NCBI GenBank assembly: GCA_016201105.1
Contig: JACQDN010000007.1
Coordinates: 1 to 64,000 of the forward strand
DNA from: Pseudomonadota bacterium
Lineage (GTDB): Bacteria; Pseudomonadota; Alphaproteobacteria; Micropepsales; Micropepsaceae
DNA length: 64,000 nt
Direction: 5' to 3'
Part shown: positions 27,601 to 37,423 of the stretch, piece after piece
Layout of the letters: the number at the start of each line of letters is the position of its first letter
Numbering within the stretch: position 1 is the first letter of the stretch
Notes under the pieces: generated by a model
Databases searched by the model: none
Seen by the model: only the letters and a program-made list of their open reading frames with translations
What the model was told of the DNA's origin: nothing
Program-made: the position numbers and the translations under genes

Positions 27601-28401
27601 ATGTGGATCGCGTCGAAAATTCGTTCCTTCTCGACCATGGCTCGACGATTCCGAAGCGCCGGCATCGACTTGCCCAGCACGCTTCTGTTTCCCATTCGAC
27701 GACGCATGCGTTCGCCCAGGCCTTTGCTGCGCCTGAAGGACGGCACGTCGATATCGGCGCCATCGCATGAACCGATCCCCGAGATTCTGCGGGAAATCTG
27801 GATCGATCGCTGCTACGCGCCCCGCACCGGGGCGTTGGAAGCACTGGGACCCGGTGTCATCGTGGACATCGGCGCGCATGTCGGGCTTTTCACACTTTGG
27901 GCCAAGAGCGTCTGGCCCTCTGCACGGGTGGTTGCGCTCGAACCGTCGCACACGATGTTTTCGTACCTCGCGCGCAACATCGCAGATAACGCCCTGCAGG
28001 ATGTCGTCCCGATTCAAGTGGGATGTGCCGGCAAGAATGAGCTTCGCCCTCTCTATGCCGGTGGTCATGAGGGCGCCAACACGATGTATATAAGAGACGG
28101 CATTGTCGGCCTAAAGCATGACATCCAGGTGTGGAGCTTGGATCATCTTTTCCAGAAAATGAACATCACCAACTGCCCGCTTCTTAAACTCGACTGCGAG
28201 GGCGCCGAATATGAGATTCTCTTCAATGCGAGCGACGAGACGCTGTCGAACATCGCCAACATCACCATGGAGTATCATGTGGGGTTCAATGCGTTCGGTC
28301 CCGCAGACATGCAATTGTTTCTCGAAAGCCGCGGATTTTCTGTGACCGTCAAATCGATGGACGATGAATCCGGTTATATCCTCGCGCAGCGGATGCCATA
28401 G
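27601..28401 (+). CDS. FkbM-family methyltransferase
   Basis: 266 residues. SAM-binding motif VIVDIGAHVGLFTLWAK near 86-102, then VVALEPSHTMFSYLARNIADN and the FkbM signature LLKLDCEGAEYEILF, all characteristic. Family members O-methylate sugars or secondary metabolites. The ATG at 27601 has AGGAG eight bases upstream. It stands alone between a divergent membrane-protein gene and a convergent GT2, in a glycosyltransferase-rich region, which supports sugar methylation; the position methylated is unknown. Confidence 0.85.
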   Translation: MWIASKIRSFSTMARRFRSAGIDLPSTLLFPIRRRMRSPRPLLRLKDGTSISAPSHEPIPEILREIWIDRCYAPRTGALEALGPGVIVDIGAHVGLFTLWAKSVWPSARVVALEPSHTMFSYLARNIADNALQDVVPIQVGCAGKNELRPLYAGGHEGANTMYIRDGIVGLKHDIQVWSLDHLFQKMNITNCPLLKLDCEGAEYEILFNASDETLSNIANITMEYHVGFNAFGPADMQLFLESRGFSVTVKSMDDESGYILAQRMP

Positions 28402-28635
28402 AGCCGCGCTTCGATTCTTTCCTCCGCTCGACCCCAAAATCCGACAGGCTCCCAATTGTCGCCTTACGCAACTCGTGAGAGGACTATCCTTCGATTTTGA
28501 CGAAGCGAACCCGGCGGCTCGCGAAGGCTGACCTCTGTCGACTTCGGTTCTTTTCCTATTCTTCAACCAATGGAGATGCCCTTCAATTCGAGACTGCTAC
28601 CGAGCGGCGCATTCTCAATTCTTTATCTTGGCCAT

Positions 28636-29631
28636 CTAACGGGAGAATCCAAATTCCGCCTGATAAATCTCCTCGGACCCTGCCTCTTCAATCGCGCCGC
28701 GAAAGAATTGGATGCGGCATTGGACCCCATGAAGCCATATTGCAAGGTGCTGAACGAATGGGATGAGACGCAAACTGTTTGCAACGACGTAGAACAAACC
28801 AAGAATTGTTGTTGAGACTTCCGGATGACGAATCGCAAGCTTGCGGAATCGTGATTTTAAGTAGGAGCCTGTCTCCAGCGACGTGCACAGAGTGTATGGC
28901 CTCAACGACGGGTGGAGTCGACAGAGCAGGACGCTATTTCGGCCACACCAATACTGATTTTCAATCGACGTTTTTGGCAATTTGACGAATAGATGACGCG
29001 CCAAGGCTTGAGGCACGTATCGGAAGGCGACGCCGCGTTCGTAGAGCCTAATGCCCAGGTCGATATCTTCGAACCAGCGAAAAAATCGTTCGTCGAATCC
29101 TCCGCTGGTTTCCAAAAGCCCGCGAGGCAACGAGGTGTTGGAACAGACCATCATGTCATCGGGAAACTTGGCCTCTGTTTGTGCCGAAAGTCGCTGACGG
29201 ACGTACTCGGTATCGCTTTGAAGGGCCGGCGTCAGGATCGACCACGGGCTTTCTGCCGCCAGCGGCGTTGGGCCGAATGCGACAGTGGAGCCGTTGTCGG
29301 CGTGCGCGGCGAGGTGATGGTGGACCAGCTCGGAGTCGCAAAGCATGTCGTCGTCGAGAAACAGGATGATCTTCCCCGACGCCGCCCTCCACCCAGCATT
29401 TCTTGCAACAGCCTGTCCGCGATTTGATTGCCAGATTACTCTAAGGGCGCATGGAGAACCCAGACCGTTCAACATCTCCAGCGTTCCGTCGGTCGGGCCG
29501 TCGAGCACGACCACGATTTCAAAATCTTCCGATGGAATCGTTTGACGGAAAAGCGACTGCAACGTCCGGAAGAGAGCGTCTTTTCGATTGTAAGTCGGGA
29601 TAACAACGGAAATCTTGGATGCGGTCGACAT
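28636..29631 (-). CDS. Family 2 (GT-A) glycosyltransferase
   Basis: About 331 residues. ISVVIPTYNRKDALFRTLQS, VVVLDGPTDGTLE, the DXD-like motif IILFLDDDMLCDSEL, CSNTSLPRGLLETSGGFDERF and FEDIDLGIRLYERG make a clear GT2 enzyme. The ATG at 29631 is 5 bases after the stop of the upstream GT4; a TTG at 29640 would overlap it. The two genes and the deacetylase at 30867 form a small minus-strand operon. Donor unknown. Confidence 0.86.
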   Translation of the reverse strand: MSTASKISVVIPTYNRKDALFRTLQSLFRQTIPSEDFEIVVVLDGPTDGTLEMLNGLGSPCALRVIWQSNRGQAVARNAGWRAASGKIILFLDDDMLCDSELVHHHLAAHADNGSTVAFGPTPLAAESPWSILTPALQSDTEYVRQRLSAQTEAKFPDDMMVCSNTSLPRGLLETSGGFDERFFRWFEDIDLGIRLYERGVAFRYVPQALARHLFVKLPKTSIENQYWCGRNSVLLCRLHPSLRPYTLCTSLETGSYLKSRFRKLAIRHPEVSTTILGLFYVVANSLRLIPFVQHLAIWLHGVQCRIQFFRGAIEEAGSEEIYQAEFGFSR

Positions 29632-29636
29632 GGTTT

Positions 29637-30827
29637 TCAATCTAAGAAGCCAGCACCGCTCGGCAAGCCAGTTCTGCGCTTTCGTGCCGCCGTCCAGCTT
29701 GCATAAAGCTCCACGATGCGGAACGCGTAACGGCGAATGTCGAACTCCGTTTCCACGCGCCTTCGTCCCGCCTGACCCAACCGCCTGCGATACTCCGGAT
29801 GTTCGAGAAGATATGCAATTCCCTTTGCAAGCTCGCTTGAATTTCCTTGCGTAATCAGAAGTCCCGTTTCACCCGATATAACCGCCTCCGAAATACCACC
29901 GACATCGAACGCGACAACCGCTCGCCCGGCCGCCATGGCTTCCAGACTGACCATTCCGAAAGGCTCCCAAAGCGATGGCACTACGAGCAAATCGAACAGG
30001 CTCATCAAGTTCGCGATGTCTGCACGATCCCCCAAAAAATGGATTCGCCCAGGAGCGGCGGCTTGCGCTTCCTTTTCCAGGCTCGACCGCAACGGGCCGT
30101 CTCCGGCCACGAGCAGATGAACGTTGAGCCCACCAGCGACAAGAGGTTGTATCGCTGCGATCAGATTCGAAAGCCCCTTCTGGGCAACCAGCCGCCCTAC
30201 AAATCCGACGACGTGCACATCAGCAGGCAGACCTAACGACCGCCGTCGGTCCAAGAATTCGGCATCGCCTGCATTCTTTGCAACGAACGCGCGAGGGTCG
30301 ACACAAGGCAAAATGACAGAGACACGGCCGTCAAGTTCGGGGCATGCTTCACAAAGCATCTTTCTAGCGTCGTTCGAGCACGCCAGGAAACGGGTACTGA
30401 ACGCGACAAACTTGTTTCGAATTTGCATTCTCATGCCGCGATTCAGCCGCGGATGGCTCTCCATCCAAGCATCGTGTGGACTGTGAAAATGCGTGACGAT
30501 GATTTGCCGACCCGCCACCCAACCCAGGAAGCGGATCAACCAGGTCCCGACGTGCACATGCAAAATGTGAGGCCTGAACCTGATCAGTTCATAAAATAAT
30601 CGCGCGGCTGCGACTGGACCAATCCGGGTTTTGACACGAAGCGCGAATGTGCGCACGCCGGCATCTTGCAGCGCTTGAGAGACGGTGCCGCGAGCCTTGA
30701 CCACGCAGACGACAGATTCGAATCTGGCGGAATCGATATGGCGCAAAAGGTTTAAAACCGTCGTCTCTATGCCGCCCGAGCCGCCGGTGGGAATGACGTG
30801 CATGACCCTGAGTTTGGCGGCTGTCAT
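29637..30827 (-). CDS. Family 4 (GT-B) glycosyltransferase
   Basis: 396 residues. The opening RVMHVIPTGGSGGIETTVLN, HVHVGTWLIRFLGW, HFHSPHDAW, VVGFVGRLVAQKGLSNLI and the donor motif LWEPFGMVSLEAMAAGRAVV are all strong GT4 features. It lies 39 bases downstream of a deacetylase gene and is followed by a GT2. Role in glycan assembly by context; donor unknown. Confidence 0.88.
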   Translation of the reverse strand: MTAAKLRVMHVIPTGGSGGIETTVLNLLRHIDSARFESVVCVVKARGTVSQALQDAGVRTFALRVKTRIGPVAAARLFYELIRFRPHILHVHVGTWLIRFLGWVAGRQIIVTHFHSPHDAWMESHPRLNRGMRMQIRNKFVAFSTRFLACSNDARKMLCEACPELDGRVSVILPCVDPRAFVAKNAGDAEFLDRRRSLGLPADVHVVGFVGRLVAQKGLSNLIAAIQPLVAGGLNVHLLVAGDGPLRSSLEKEAQAAAPGRIHFLGDRADIANLMSLFDLLVVPSLWEPFGMVSLEAMAAGRAVVAFDVGGISEAVISGETGLLITQGNSSELAKGIAYLLEHPEYRRRLGQAGRRRVETEFDIRRYAFRIVELYASWTAARKRRTGLPSGAGFLD

Positions 30828-30866
30828 CTGACCGCTGCCGTAACGAACAGACGGAGTATGAAGGGA

Positions 30867-31766
30867 TCAGTCACGTGCAAATCGAGCGACCAAGTCGCTC
30901 TTCAACGCAGCGAGCTTGTCCTGGCCGTGCATTAGAACTTCGCCAATCAGATATCTTCCGAACCGCAGCTTCATGAAGGAAGACACACCCCCGTCATCTT
31001 CGCTGATCCCGATCCGCTTCAAAAGATACCGGTCCTCATCGAAGCTCAATCCCCATGCGACGCCGAATGCAGCGCTATAGCCTGCGTCCTCAACGGCGGC
31101 GCGTACGCGTTCGTCCACCGATCCGAAAGGATAGGCGAACCATTTGACGGGCTCCTGCAGCAAATCCTCCAGCCTGTGCTTCGAATCCACAATTTCATAT
31201 TTTAGTTGCGCGCTTGCCAATGTCGGAAGCCACGAATGGCTCATGGTATGAGAACCAAATTGCACGCCATGCGTCGCCAGTTCTCGGATCTGATCGGCGC
31301 CGAGCAGTCGCGCCGGCAAAACGTCCCGATCTTCGTCCCATTTGTTGGTCCCACCGATTTGACCCGCAACTAAAAAAACCAACGGTTTGAGCGCGAATTC
31401 GGCAACGCACTGCAGCAGTTCGGGATAGAGTTCGGCATAGCCGTCATCGAAGGTCACCAGCACACTTTTTTCGGCCGCGGTGCCCGATAGAAATTCATCG
31501 GGCGTGACCGACACATATCCCCAATTGCGCATCCAAGACAGAAAGCTCCGAAACCGATCCGGTGAGATGTGGTAGCGCCTCTCGGTGGCCGTCTGTGCGG
31601 CTCGAATGCCGTGAAACGCAACAATCGGCGATGGAGCCCTTGGCCCCGGGAGCACTGACGGCGAGCAAGAAGGCGTGTCCACTGAATGCCTATGGCCTCG
31701 AACCGGCCCAATACTACTATTGACGGTATTATTTGACATTCCTGAAATCCTAGCTGGTTCGCCCAA
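30867..31766 (-). CDS. Polysaccharide deacetylase (carbohydrate esterase 4-like)
   Basis: 299 residues. After about 45 unremarkable residues, PIVAFHGI begins the NodB-like barrel; VLVTFDDGYAELY gives the metal-binding Asp pair, GSHTMSHSWLPTL the two His, and KWFAYPFGSVDERVRAAV the conserved FAYP arginine-loop region. Start 31766 or the ATG at 31739; the latter removes nine residues. It heads a three-gene minus-strand set with GT4 and GT2. Likely deacetylates an N-acetyl or O-acetyl sugar. Confidence 0.88.
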   Translation of the reverse strand: MGEPARISGMSNNTVNSSIGPVRGHRHSVDTPSCSPSVLPGPRAPSPIVAFHGIRAAQTATERRYHISPDRFRSFLSWMRNWGYVSVTPDEFLSGTAAEKSVLVTFDDGYAELYPELLQCVAEFALKPLVFLVAGQIGGTNKWDEDRDVLPARLLGADQIRELATHGVQFGSHTMSHSWLPTLASAQLKYEIVDSKHRLEDLLQEPVKWFAYPFGSVDERVRAAVEDAGYSAAFGVAWGLSFDEDRYLLKRIGISEDDGGVSSFMKLRFGRYLIGEVLMHGQDKLAALKSDLVARFARD

Positions 31767-31944
31767 TCAGCCCTGGCATCAATCCCGTCAACCGCACGGC
31801 TCCCAACGCGCGCGCAAGGCCGTCATAGCTGCAAGCACAAGTCCGAATGCAAGGGCTGTCCTGGCGCCGGACTGTACTGAAACGCACTATTAACTTTTGA
31901 GGTCGAGTTGCAAAACGCCCTTCTTTGACATCCAACCACGTTGA
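31767..31944. promoter_or_regulatory. Divergent promoter region between deacetylase and GT2 genes
   Basis: These 178 bases separate a minus-strand deacetylase operon from a plus-strand GT2 gene. Promoters are expected for both directions. I see no clear -35/-10 pairs and no inverted repeat that would mark an operator. Confidence 0.4.
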
Positions 31945-32889
31945 ATGGCATTCAGCCTTCAAACTCCAGGGGCCACCGATTTGGTTCTTTCGGTCACGAT
32001 TGTCGTTTGTACCTACAGGCGCCCGTCAACGCTTGAGCAATGCCTGCTCTCCGTAAAAAGACTCGATCGCAGCCCCTCCCATGTTGTCGTCGTTGACAAC
32101 GCTCCTCAGTCGCACGCGGCGCAACTGATCGCCGAGAAATTCGGGGTGGATTACAGGGTGGCACCCCTTCGTGGTCTGAGCAGGGCTCGCAATGCGGGCT
32201 CGCGTTCCTGCCCTTCCGATATCATTGCCTATATCGACGACGATATGATCCTGCACCCTCAATGGTTATCGGCGCTTATCTCAGAATTCAGCGACGAACG
32301 TACAGTTTGTGTTACGGGACCGGTAATTGCGTTGGATTATACAAATGCGTCGGCGGAGAAACTGCATGACGTGCTTCTAAATAAGCCGTGGGGCGCACAA
32401 GGATTCAAGGTTTCGCAAGGCAGCCCCTCGTGGTTCGAGCGCGCCAATTTCGGCGGAGTCGGCGATGGCAATTTTGCTTTGCGGCGGTCGGTGTTCGACT
32501 GGTGGGTGGGATTCGACGAGACGATCGGCAGAGGGATGCCCATTGATATTGGCGAAGAACACTATGCGTTCTTCCAGATGATCGAAAAAGGCTACACCAT
32601 TGCTTATGCTCCCGAGGCGATCGTTTTCCACCCCAACCATCTCAACGACCATACCCAAGCGTTGCACAACCTCGCGCAAGATTTCGCTTATGCCGGACTG
32701 CTCGGGATACGACATCCTCGCTACATTCCAAGGATCTGCAGATTTCTGGTCGAGGGATTTGTCGGAAAGCATAGAGATTGGCGGACATGGAGTGACGGCC
32801 AAATGCGTACGCGCGTCTCGTTCTTCGACGCTTTCGGTGCCTTTGGCCACGCCGTTTCGCTACTGCTCAAAACCTATCGGCTGAGCTGA
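31945..32889 (+). CDS. Family 2 (GT-A) glycosyltransferase
   Basis: 314 residues. VTIVVCTYRRPSTLEQCLLS, VVVVDNAPQS, RGLSRARNAGSRSCPSDIIA and YIDDDMILHPQW are typical GT2 motifs; GVGDGNFALRRSVFDWWVGF and the later IDIGEEHYAFFQMIEKG supply the acceptor-side acidic residues. ATG start at 31945. It is single on its strand and converges with the lipoprotein peptidase gene 18 bases away. Specificity unknown. Confidence 0.86.
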   Translation: MAFSLQTPGATDLVLSVTIVVCTYRRPSTLEQCLLSVKRLDRSPSHVVVVDNAPQSHAAQLIAEKFGVDYRVAPLRGLSRARNAGSRSCPSDIIAYIDDDMILHPQWLSALISEFSDERTVCVTGPVIALDYTNASAEKLHDVLLNKPWGAQGFKVSQGSPSWFERANFGGVGDGNFALRRSVFDWWVGFDETIGRGMPIDIGEEHYAFFQMIEKGYTIAYAPEAIVFHPNHLNDHTQALHNLAQDFAYAGLLGIRHPRYIPRICRFLVEGFVGKHRDWRTWSDGQMRTRVSFFDAFGAFGHAVSLLLKTYRLS

Positions 32890-32907
32890 AGCCCACTCGG
32901 CACCAAT

Positions 32908-33642
32908 TCAATGCGGCGCTGCAGGAAAGGATATCGCCTGTCCCGTCGTACCTATTTCAAGGCTTGCCACGCTCAACCCGTCGGCCGCTACCAGTCCTAC
33001 CCACTGCGACGCATCGGAGGCGTTCTGCTCGGCAATCCAGGTATAGGGCACTTCCGACGAGGGCAGGATGTCTGACGTCAGGTTGTCGAGCACGTAATCG
33101 CCCCTGTCGGTCGATACGACCAAGACCGCATGCATCACCGCCCGCGGCGTGATCACGACCGCGATACGTAGGGCAAGCTCCGGCAAACCCGCGTCGATCA
33201 ATATCTTGCGCTTTGTCAGCGCATAGTCTTCGCAATCGCCGTATCCATCGGTTGCGATCGCCCAGAATTCGGCCCGACCGTAATGGGGGTAATCGTCTTC
33301 CGGTGCGATGTCATAGTTGAGGCGATCATTGACCGCCTCAAGCGTGGTCCACAGCTGCGGGGTAAGCGTCATCGTCTCTGACAGGTCGCCGGAAGCGGCG
33401 CATTGATCGGGGAATCGCAGACAAAAGCTTATGAAGCCCGGTGGGGCGGTAATAGTGCTGGCGGATTGAATCAATTTTGGACCCGGCGCGGGCATCGCCG
33501 TCGTTGCAATTGCGGGTCTCGCCAGCAATTGCCGCGCTTCGATGGACGCTGTCGATATGGGGACGGTTTGACAAGCCGCCACACCCATCGCCGTCACGAT
33601 GGCTGCGAGCATTCGTGCCAGCCGAACTTGGCCCCAACCCAT
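32908..33642 (-). CDS. Transglutaminase-like cysteine peptidase lipoprotein
   Basis: 244 residues. A short N-terminal signal ends in the lipobox GVAAC (Cys at about residue 24), so it is probably an envelope lipoprotein. The BTLCP core shows WAIATDGYGDCEDYALTKR with the catalytic Cys, then AVMHAVLVVSTDRGDYVLDN with His and Asp/Asn. Family members (bacterial transglutaminase-like cysteine proteinases) cleave or remodel surface proteins, as in LapG-like systems. The final target is unknown. Confidence 0.83.
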   Translation of the reverse strand: MGWGQVRLARMLAAIVTAMGVAACQTVPISTASIEARQLLARPAIATTAMPAPGPKLIQSASTITAPPGFISFCLRFPDQCAASGDLSETMTLTPQLWTTLEAVNDRLNYDIAPEDDYPHYGRAEFWAIATDGYGDCEDYALTKRKILIDAGLPELALRIAVVITPRAVMHAVLVVSTDRGDYVLDNLTSDILPSSEVPYTWIAEQNASDASQWVGLVAADGLSVASLEIGTTGQAISFPAAPH

Positions 33643-33920
33643 GACGCACGCTCCGCAACTGCGATTGCGAAACGATAGGCATGCCCGGTTTGCAGTCCGG
33701 TTAGATCAATCGGCTAGATTTGATCGACGAGCGAAACGATTTGTTTGCCAATTCAGTTCCGCAAAAGAAGCACATCGCGTTTCCACTGCTCAAATCGAAG
33801 GAATGCTTGAAGCAAAATCCCCGGCGGCCGCGATGTAAAGGAGGACCCGATTGGGCAGATAGTGATCCACGACAGGCGAATATTTTTCTCTCGCGCGCCC
33901 GCATTCATAGGCATTTAACT

Positions 33921-35198
33921 TTAATTCCAGAAAGCCTCTGGCGAGGTTTCCGCCGCAGCTTTCACGCCATTGGCGCTCGCAGCCAGCTCAATGGATTTCG
34001 TAAAACGCTCCGCCAATATTGGGCGATCGAATTCGCGCCGACCAAGATTCTTGGCCCGCTCGCCCATGCCGGCGATTTGGTCACGGTGATCTGCGAGCCA
34101 AATTAACCGATCAGCAAAGGAGGCAGGATCCCCCGGCGGAACTGCGAAACCGCATTGCTCGGCGACCACCAATTCCGCCAGCCAGCCGGGATAATTGATC
34201 AATACCGGCCGCCCCGCCGCCAGATAGTCGAAGAACTTGTTGGGCGAGGTTCCCCGGTAGAAGGCCGGACAATCGGCCAACACCTGCAAACCGATATCGG
34301 CACCTCTGAGCAATCCGATGAGTCGTTCCTTGGCGACGGGTTCTGAGAACACAACATTGTCCAAGCCTTGAGCGAGCGCTTGGGCCACCAATCTGGGCTT
34401 TTGCCCGCCTTCACCAATCAACAGAAGCTTGATGTCAGGGCGGCGGCGTCGTTGGAGTGCGCTCGCCGCCTCGATCACGGCATCCAGACCATTGGCAATG
34501 CCATGAGCACCGGCAAAAACTGCCACCAAGTCGCCTGGATGAATTTTGTCCGGGAAAATATCGTGCGCAGACAGCGGTGCAACTTCGTCGAAGACATCGC
34601 AATCGCAACCGTTCGGTATCAGATCGATTCTCGATCGTGGAATACCCAATCGCGCGATTCCGTCCGCAATGCCTGGCGCCAAGGCAACAAGGCGCGTTGC
34701 CGTCTTGTAGCCAAACCACTCCAAAGCGTGCATTGCCACTAGCGCGAAGGGGTTGCGCAGTCCCAATGCTTTTGGCAATTCGGGCCACAGATCGCGCACT
34801 TCGAAGACAAATGTTTTCCTCCGGATCAGCCATGCCATCGCGCCGGGCATGACCACTGTAAGAGGCGTCGAAGTGGTAAAAATGACGTCATAGCTGTCAT
34901 GGGCGGCCTGAAGAGAACTGCCCCATGAAAAACTCACAAACTTCTTGGCCCTCGTAAGAATCGAATCGTAGTTGGAATAACCGACGTCAAATTCGATCAC
35001 GTCGATGCCGTCGACATTGCCCGTTCGCCGGCCCCGCACGAAGGGACCTTGCAGACCGGTGACGGCTCGCTGGGTGGAGCCGCACAGCATGGTCACAGTA
35101 TGACCGCGTGCGATAAGCGCTCGCGCGAATTCATACGAGCGCGTTCCGGCAGCGCCAGACCGCGTGCTGAAATATTGGTGGATGTACAGAACGTGCAT
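33921..35198 (-). CDS. WbuB-like family 4 glycosyltransferase
   Basis: 425 residues. The opening HVLYIHQYFSTRSGAAGTRS, RKTFVFEVRDLWPELPKAL, DLIPNGCDCDVF, VAVFAGAHGIANGLDAVIEA and the C-terminal FYRGTSPNKFFDYLAAGRPV are typical of the WbuB/WcaI-like GT4 group, many of which transfer HexNAc or fucosamine-type sugars in O-antigen synthesis. Donor cannot be assigned. 278 bases upstream of the start toward the peptidase gene hold no recognisable gene. Confidence 0.86.
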   Translation of the reverse strand: MHVLYIHQYFSTRSGAAGTRSYEFARALIARGHTVTMLCGSTQRAVTGLQGPFVRGRRTGNVDGIDVIEFDVGYSNYDSILTRAKKFVSFSWGSSLQAAHDSYDVIFTTSTPLTVVMPGAMAWLIRRKTFVFEVRDLWPELPKALGLRNPFALVAMHALEWFGYKTATRLVALAPGIADGIARLGIPRSRIDLIPNGCDCDVFDEVAPLSAHDIFPDKIHPGDLVAVFAGAHGIANGLDAVIEAASALQRRRRPDIKLLLIGEGGQKPRLVAQALAQGLDNVVFSEPVAKERLIGLLRGADIGLQVLADCPAFYRGTSPNKFFDYLAAGRPVLINYPGWLAELVVAEQCGFAVPPGDPASFADRLIWLADHRDQIAGMGERAKNLGRREFDRPILAERFTKSIELAASANGVKAAAETSPEAFWN

Positions 35199-35329
35199 GA
35201 ACTTTACCGCGCCCTATTGAACCCCGCAGATGCACGAATTTATCCGCACCCGCAACCTTTCACCTATTCAGTGATCGACAAAGCGAACCCATTCGCGCCG
35301 CCCAACCCAGCGGCACAAACCGATTTTGT

Positions 35330-36304
35330 TCAGCAACGATTTTTCTCCCACTCAAAGGCGGTGCGAACAATAACTTCCAACTCGGCAAAGCGCGGCTGCC
35401 AGTTCATCGCGGATTTGAGCTTTGCAGGATCGGCAACTACCGACGCCAAATCGCCCGGGCGGCGCTGCTTTACACGCACGAGAATTTTTCGTTTCGTCAC
35501 AGCCTCTGCGACCTTGATGACTTCATTTACGCTAAATCCAAACCCGTAGCCGCAATTGAACGTATTCGATCGCGCGCCTGCCCGTAGAGAGTCTAACGCC
35601 AAGGAGTGGACGGAAACGAGGTCGCTGACATGTATGTAGTCGCGAACACCTGTACCATCTGGTGTTGGATAATCGGTGCCATAGATATCCAAGAATTCGG
35701 CCCGACCGAGCGCTACAGCGCATGCACGCCTGATGAGATGAGTCACATTAGGTGCGGATGGGCCCGTACGGCCCAACGGATCGGCACCTGCAACGTTGAA
35801 ATATCTCAGCGATACGTAACGAAAGTCGTGAGCGCGTGCCGCATCTTCGAGAATCCATTCCGTCATCAGCTTGGATCTGCCGTAGGGACTGATGGGGCGG
35901 GCGGGTGTATCTTCCGCGACCTGAGATTGATCAACATCGCCATACACCGCTGCGCTCGATGAGAACATGAAGTGTTCAACGCCATTGCGGACGCATGCCT
36001 CGATCAGTGCGCGCGATACAGCCGTATTGTTGGCGTAGTAGGACAAAGGCTGTTCGACAGACTCCGGCGCGACAACGGACCCGGCAAAATGCAATACCGA
36101 GTCGACGCTATAGTCGCTGATTATCTTGCTTACGGTATCAATATCTCCCGCATCTCCCTGTACGAATTCGGCCCCTTCGCCCACCAGGGAACGCAAGCCT
36201 GTGGAAAGATTGTCCAGGACAACAACGCTCTCTTGGCGATCGAGCAATTCGTAGACCATGTGGCTACCGATGTAGCCGGCCCCTCCAGTAACCAGAACTG
36301 CCAT
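35330..36304 (-). CDS. galE: UDP-glucose 4-epimerase
   Basis: 324 residues. VTGGAGYIGSHMVYELLDR near the N-terminus binds NAD, FSSSAAVYGD and SPYGRSKLMTEWIL carry the catalytic Ser and Tyr-x3-Lys, and LRYFNVAGADPLGR and DGTGVRDYIHVSDLV are diagnostic of GalE. It interconverts UDP-glucose and UDP-galactose (or the N-acetyl forms). The ATG at 36304 is preferred to an upstream ATG at 36352. Its 125-base upstream gap precedes the GT11 gene on the same strand. Confidence 0.92.
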   Translation of the reverse strand: MAVLVTGGAGYIGSHMVYELLDRQESVVVLDNLSTGLRSLVGEGAEFVQGDAGDIDTVSKIISDYSVDSVLHFAGSVVAPESVEQPLSYYANNTAVSRALIEACVRNGVEHFMFSSSAAVYGDVDQSQVAEDTPARPISPYGRSKLMTEWILEDAARAHDFRYVSLRYFNVAGADPLGRTGPSAPNVTHLIRRACAVALGRAEFLDIYGTDYPTPDGTGVRDYIHVSDLVSVHSLALDSLRAGARSNTFNCGYGFGFSVNEVIKVAEAVTKRKILVRVKQRRPGDLASVVADPAKLKSAMNWQPRFAELEVIVRTAFEWEKNRC

Positions 36305-36428
36305 GCCGGTCTCACTCACCAATGCACACAAACCTTGCTGATACCGGAACAAAAGCGCAAGGCAATGAGCCGCATACTGTCGTTGCCTTGGGCCGAATCT
36401 CCAGCAACGAGCCCGGGACGATCTCGGT

Positions 36429-37295
36429 CTATATTTTTGTCCATCCCTCCGCGTGAATATCGCGATTGATGTTGGACTGGTTGGGCCAGGCGGTGAACCA
36501 GTTGGCGCGGGCGACGACTTTCTTCGCCGGATTGGGATTGAGCCAGGCGCCCCACCAGCCGAAAGTGCTGCCGGCGACGATGTTGTGATCGCAAGCCGTC
36601 ATGGCGACCAGGTTTTCCAGCCCGGTCTCGAAAGGGCTGTACACGACGTCAGGCCCGTTCAGGTGTTCGCGGCACCAGGGCAGATCGTCGGAGAACACGA
36701 GAAAATCGCAGTCCGGGAAGAGCGCCATCGTTTCGCGCGCTTTTTCCGCCGGCTCGACCATCGCGCCCTGCTTGAACCGAAGATAATCGCCGCGGCGGAT
36801 GTGAAGCGAAACGAGCTCACGCGGAGCCCGGCGCAGCGCGCGCACGCGTTCGGCGATGTTGTTCTTCAACTGCGCATCGCGCGGCACGAATTCCTCGCGG
36901 ATATCGCCCTTCGCGTCGGCGAAGTATTTTTCGCTCTGAAAGTAGCCGTCGAGCGTGATGCCGTCCGGCAGATCCAGAATGCGGGAATCGAATTCGAGAT
37001 TCATGTGCCGGTAGATGCGCGGCGAAGTGTAAAGCCCGGCGTGCCTCAGCGCCGCGAGCGCGAGGCGGCGCGCTTCCATCGCGGCGAGCCCCGCCCCGCG
37101 CGGAACGATCGGGTCGTCAAGCGCAAAACTCATCAGCTCGAACGGGCGATGGGCTTCGCGCGGCTTGCTGAGCCAGCTGCCGTAGACAGCGGTATCCAGG
37201 CGCACGCGCGTGTTGCGCTTCAGCGCCAGCCGGCGCGCGGCGGCGTATTGGAAGAGCTGGTTGCCCAGCCCGCCGCTGAGGCGGACGGTGATCAT
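36429..37295 (-). CDS. Alpha-1,2-fucosyltransferase-type glycosyltransferase (GT11)
   Basis: 288 residues. GGLGNQLFQYAAARRLAL at the N-terminus and the motif VSLHIRRGDYLRF are the hallmarks of GT11 fucosyltransferases, which use GDP-L-fucose; later segments FLVFSDDLPWCREHL and GSTFGWWGAWLNPN also fit. gmd and fcl in the same window supply the donor. The start ATG is at 37295. The acceptor (Gal, GalNAc or other) is unknown, though galE next to it makes galactose attractive. Confidence 0.9.
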   Translation of the reverse strand: MITVRLSGGLGNQLFQYAAARRLALKRNTRVRLDTAVYGSWLSKPREAHRPFELMSFALDDPIVPRGAGLAAMEARRLALAALRHAGLYTSPRIYRHMNLEFDSRILDLPDGITLDGYFQSEKYFADAKGDIREEFVPRDAQLKNNIAERVRALRRAPRELVSLHIRRGDYLRFKQGAMVEPAEKARETMALFPDCDFLVFSDDLPWCREHLNGPDVVYSPFETGLENLVAMTACDHNIVAGSTFGWWGAWLNPNPAKKVVARANWFTAWPNQSNINRDIHAEGWTKI

Positions 37296-37423
37296 GCCGC
37301 AACGGTAGCCGGCGGCGGCGGCGGGTCAACGCACACAGCCCCCGCCCTTGCGGGACCGTCATGAATCTGAAACACCGCTTCCGTCCGCTCTCTCCTGCCG
37401 CCCTCTCCTGTCAAAGGTCTTCC
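37296..37423. promoter_or_regulatory. Divergent promoter region, GT11 versus DUF47
   Basis: 128 bases separate divergent starts. AAAGG six to seven bases before the ATG at 37424 is a good ribosome-binding site and decides the start of the DUF47 protein. No clear promoter hexamers and no Pho-box repeat were recognised. Confidence 0.4.

Noticed and set aside
28402..28635. Possible terminator between FkbM and GT2 genes
   Set aside because: No convincing GC hairpin followed by T-run was found; only the convergent layout suggests it.
33643..33920. Small frame between the peptidase and GT4 genes
   Set aside because: Open frames here lack ribosome-binding sites and domains; treated as intergenic.
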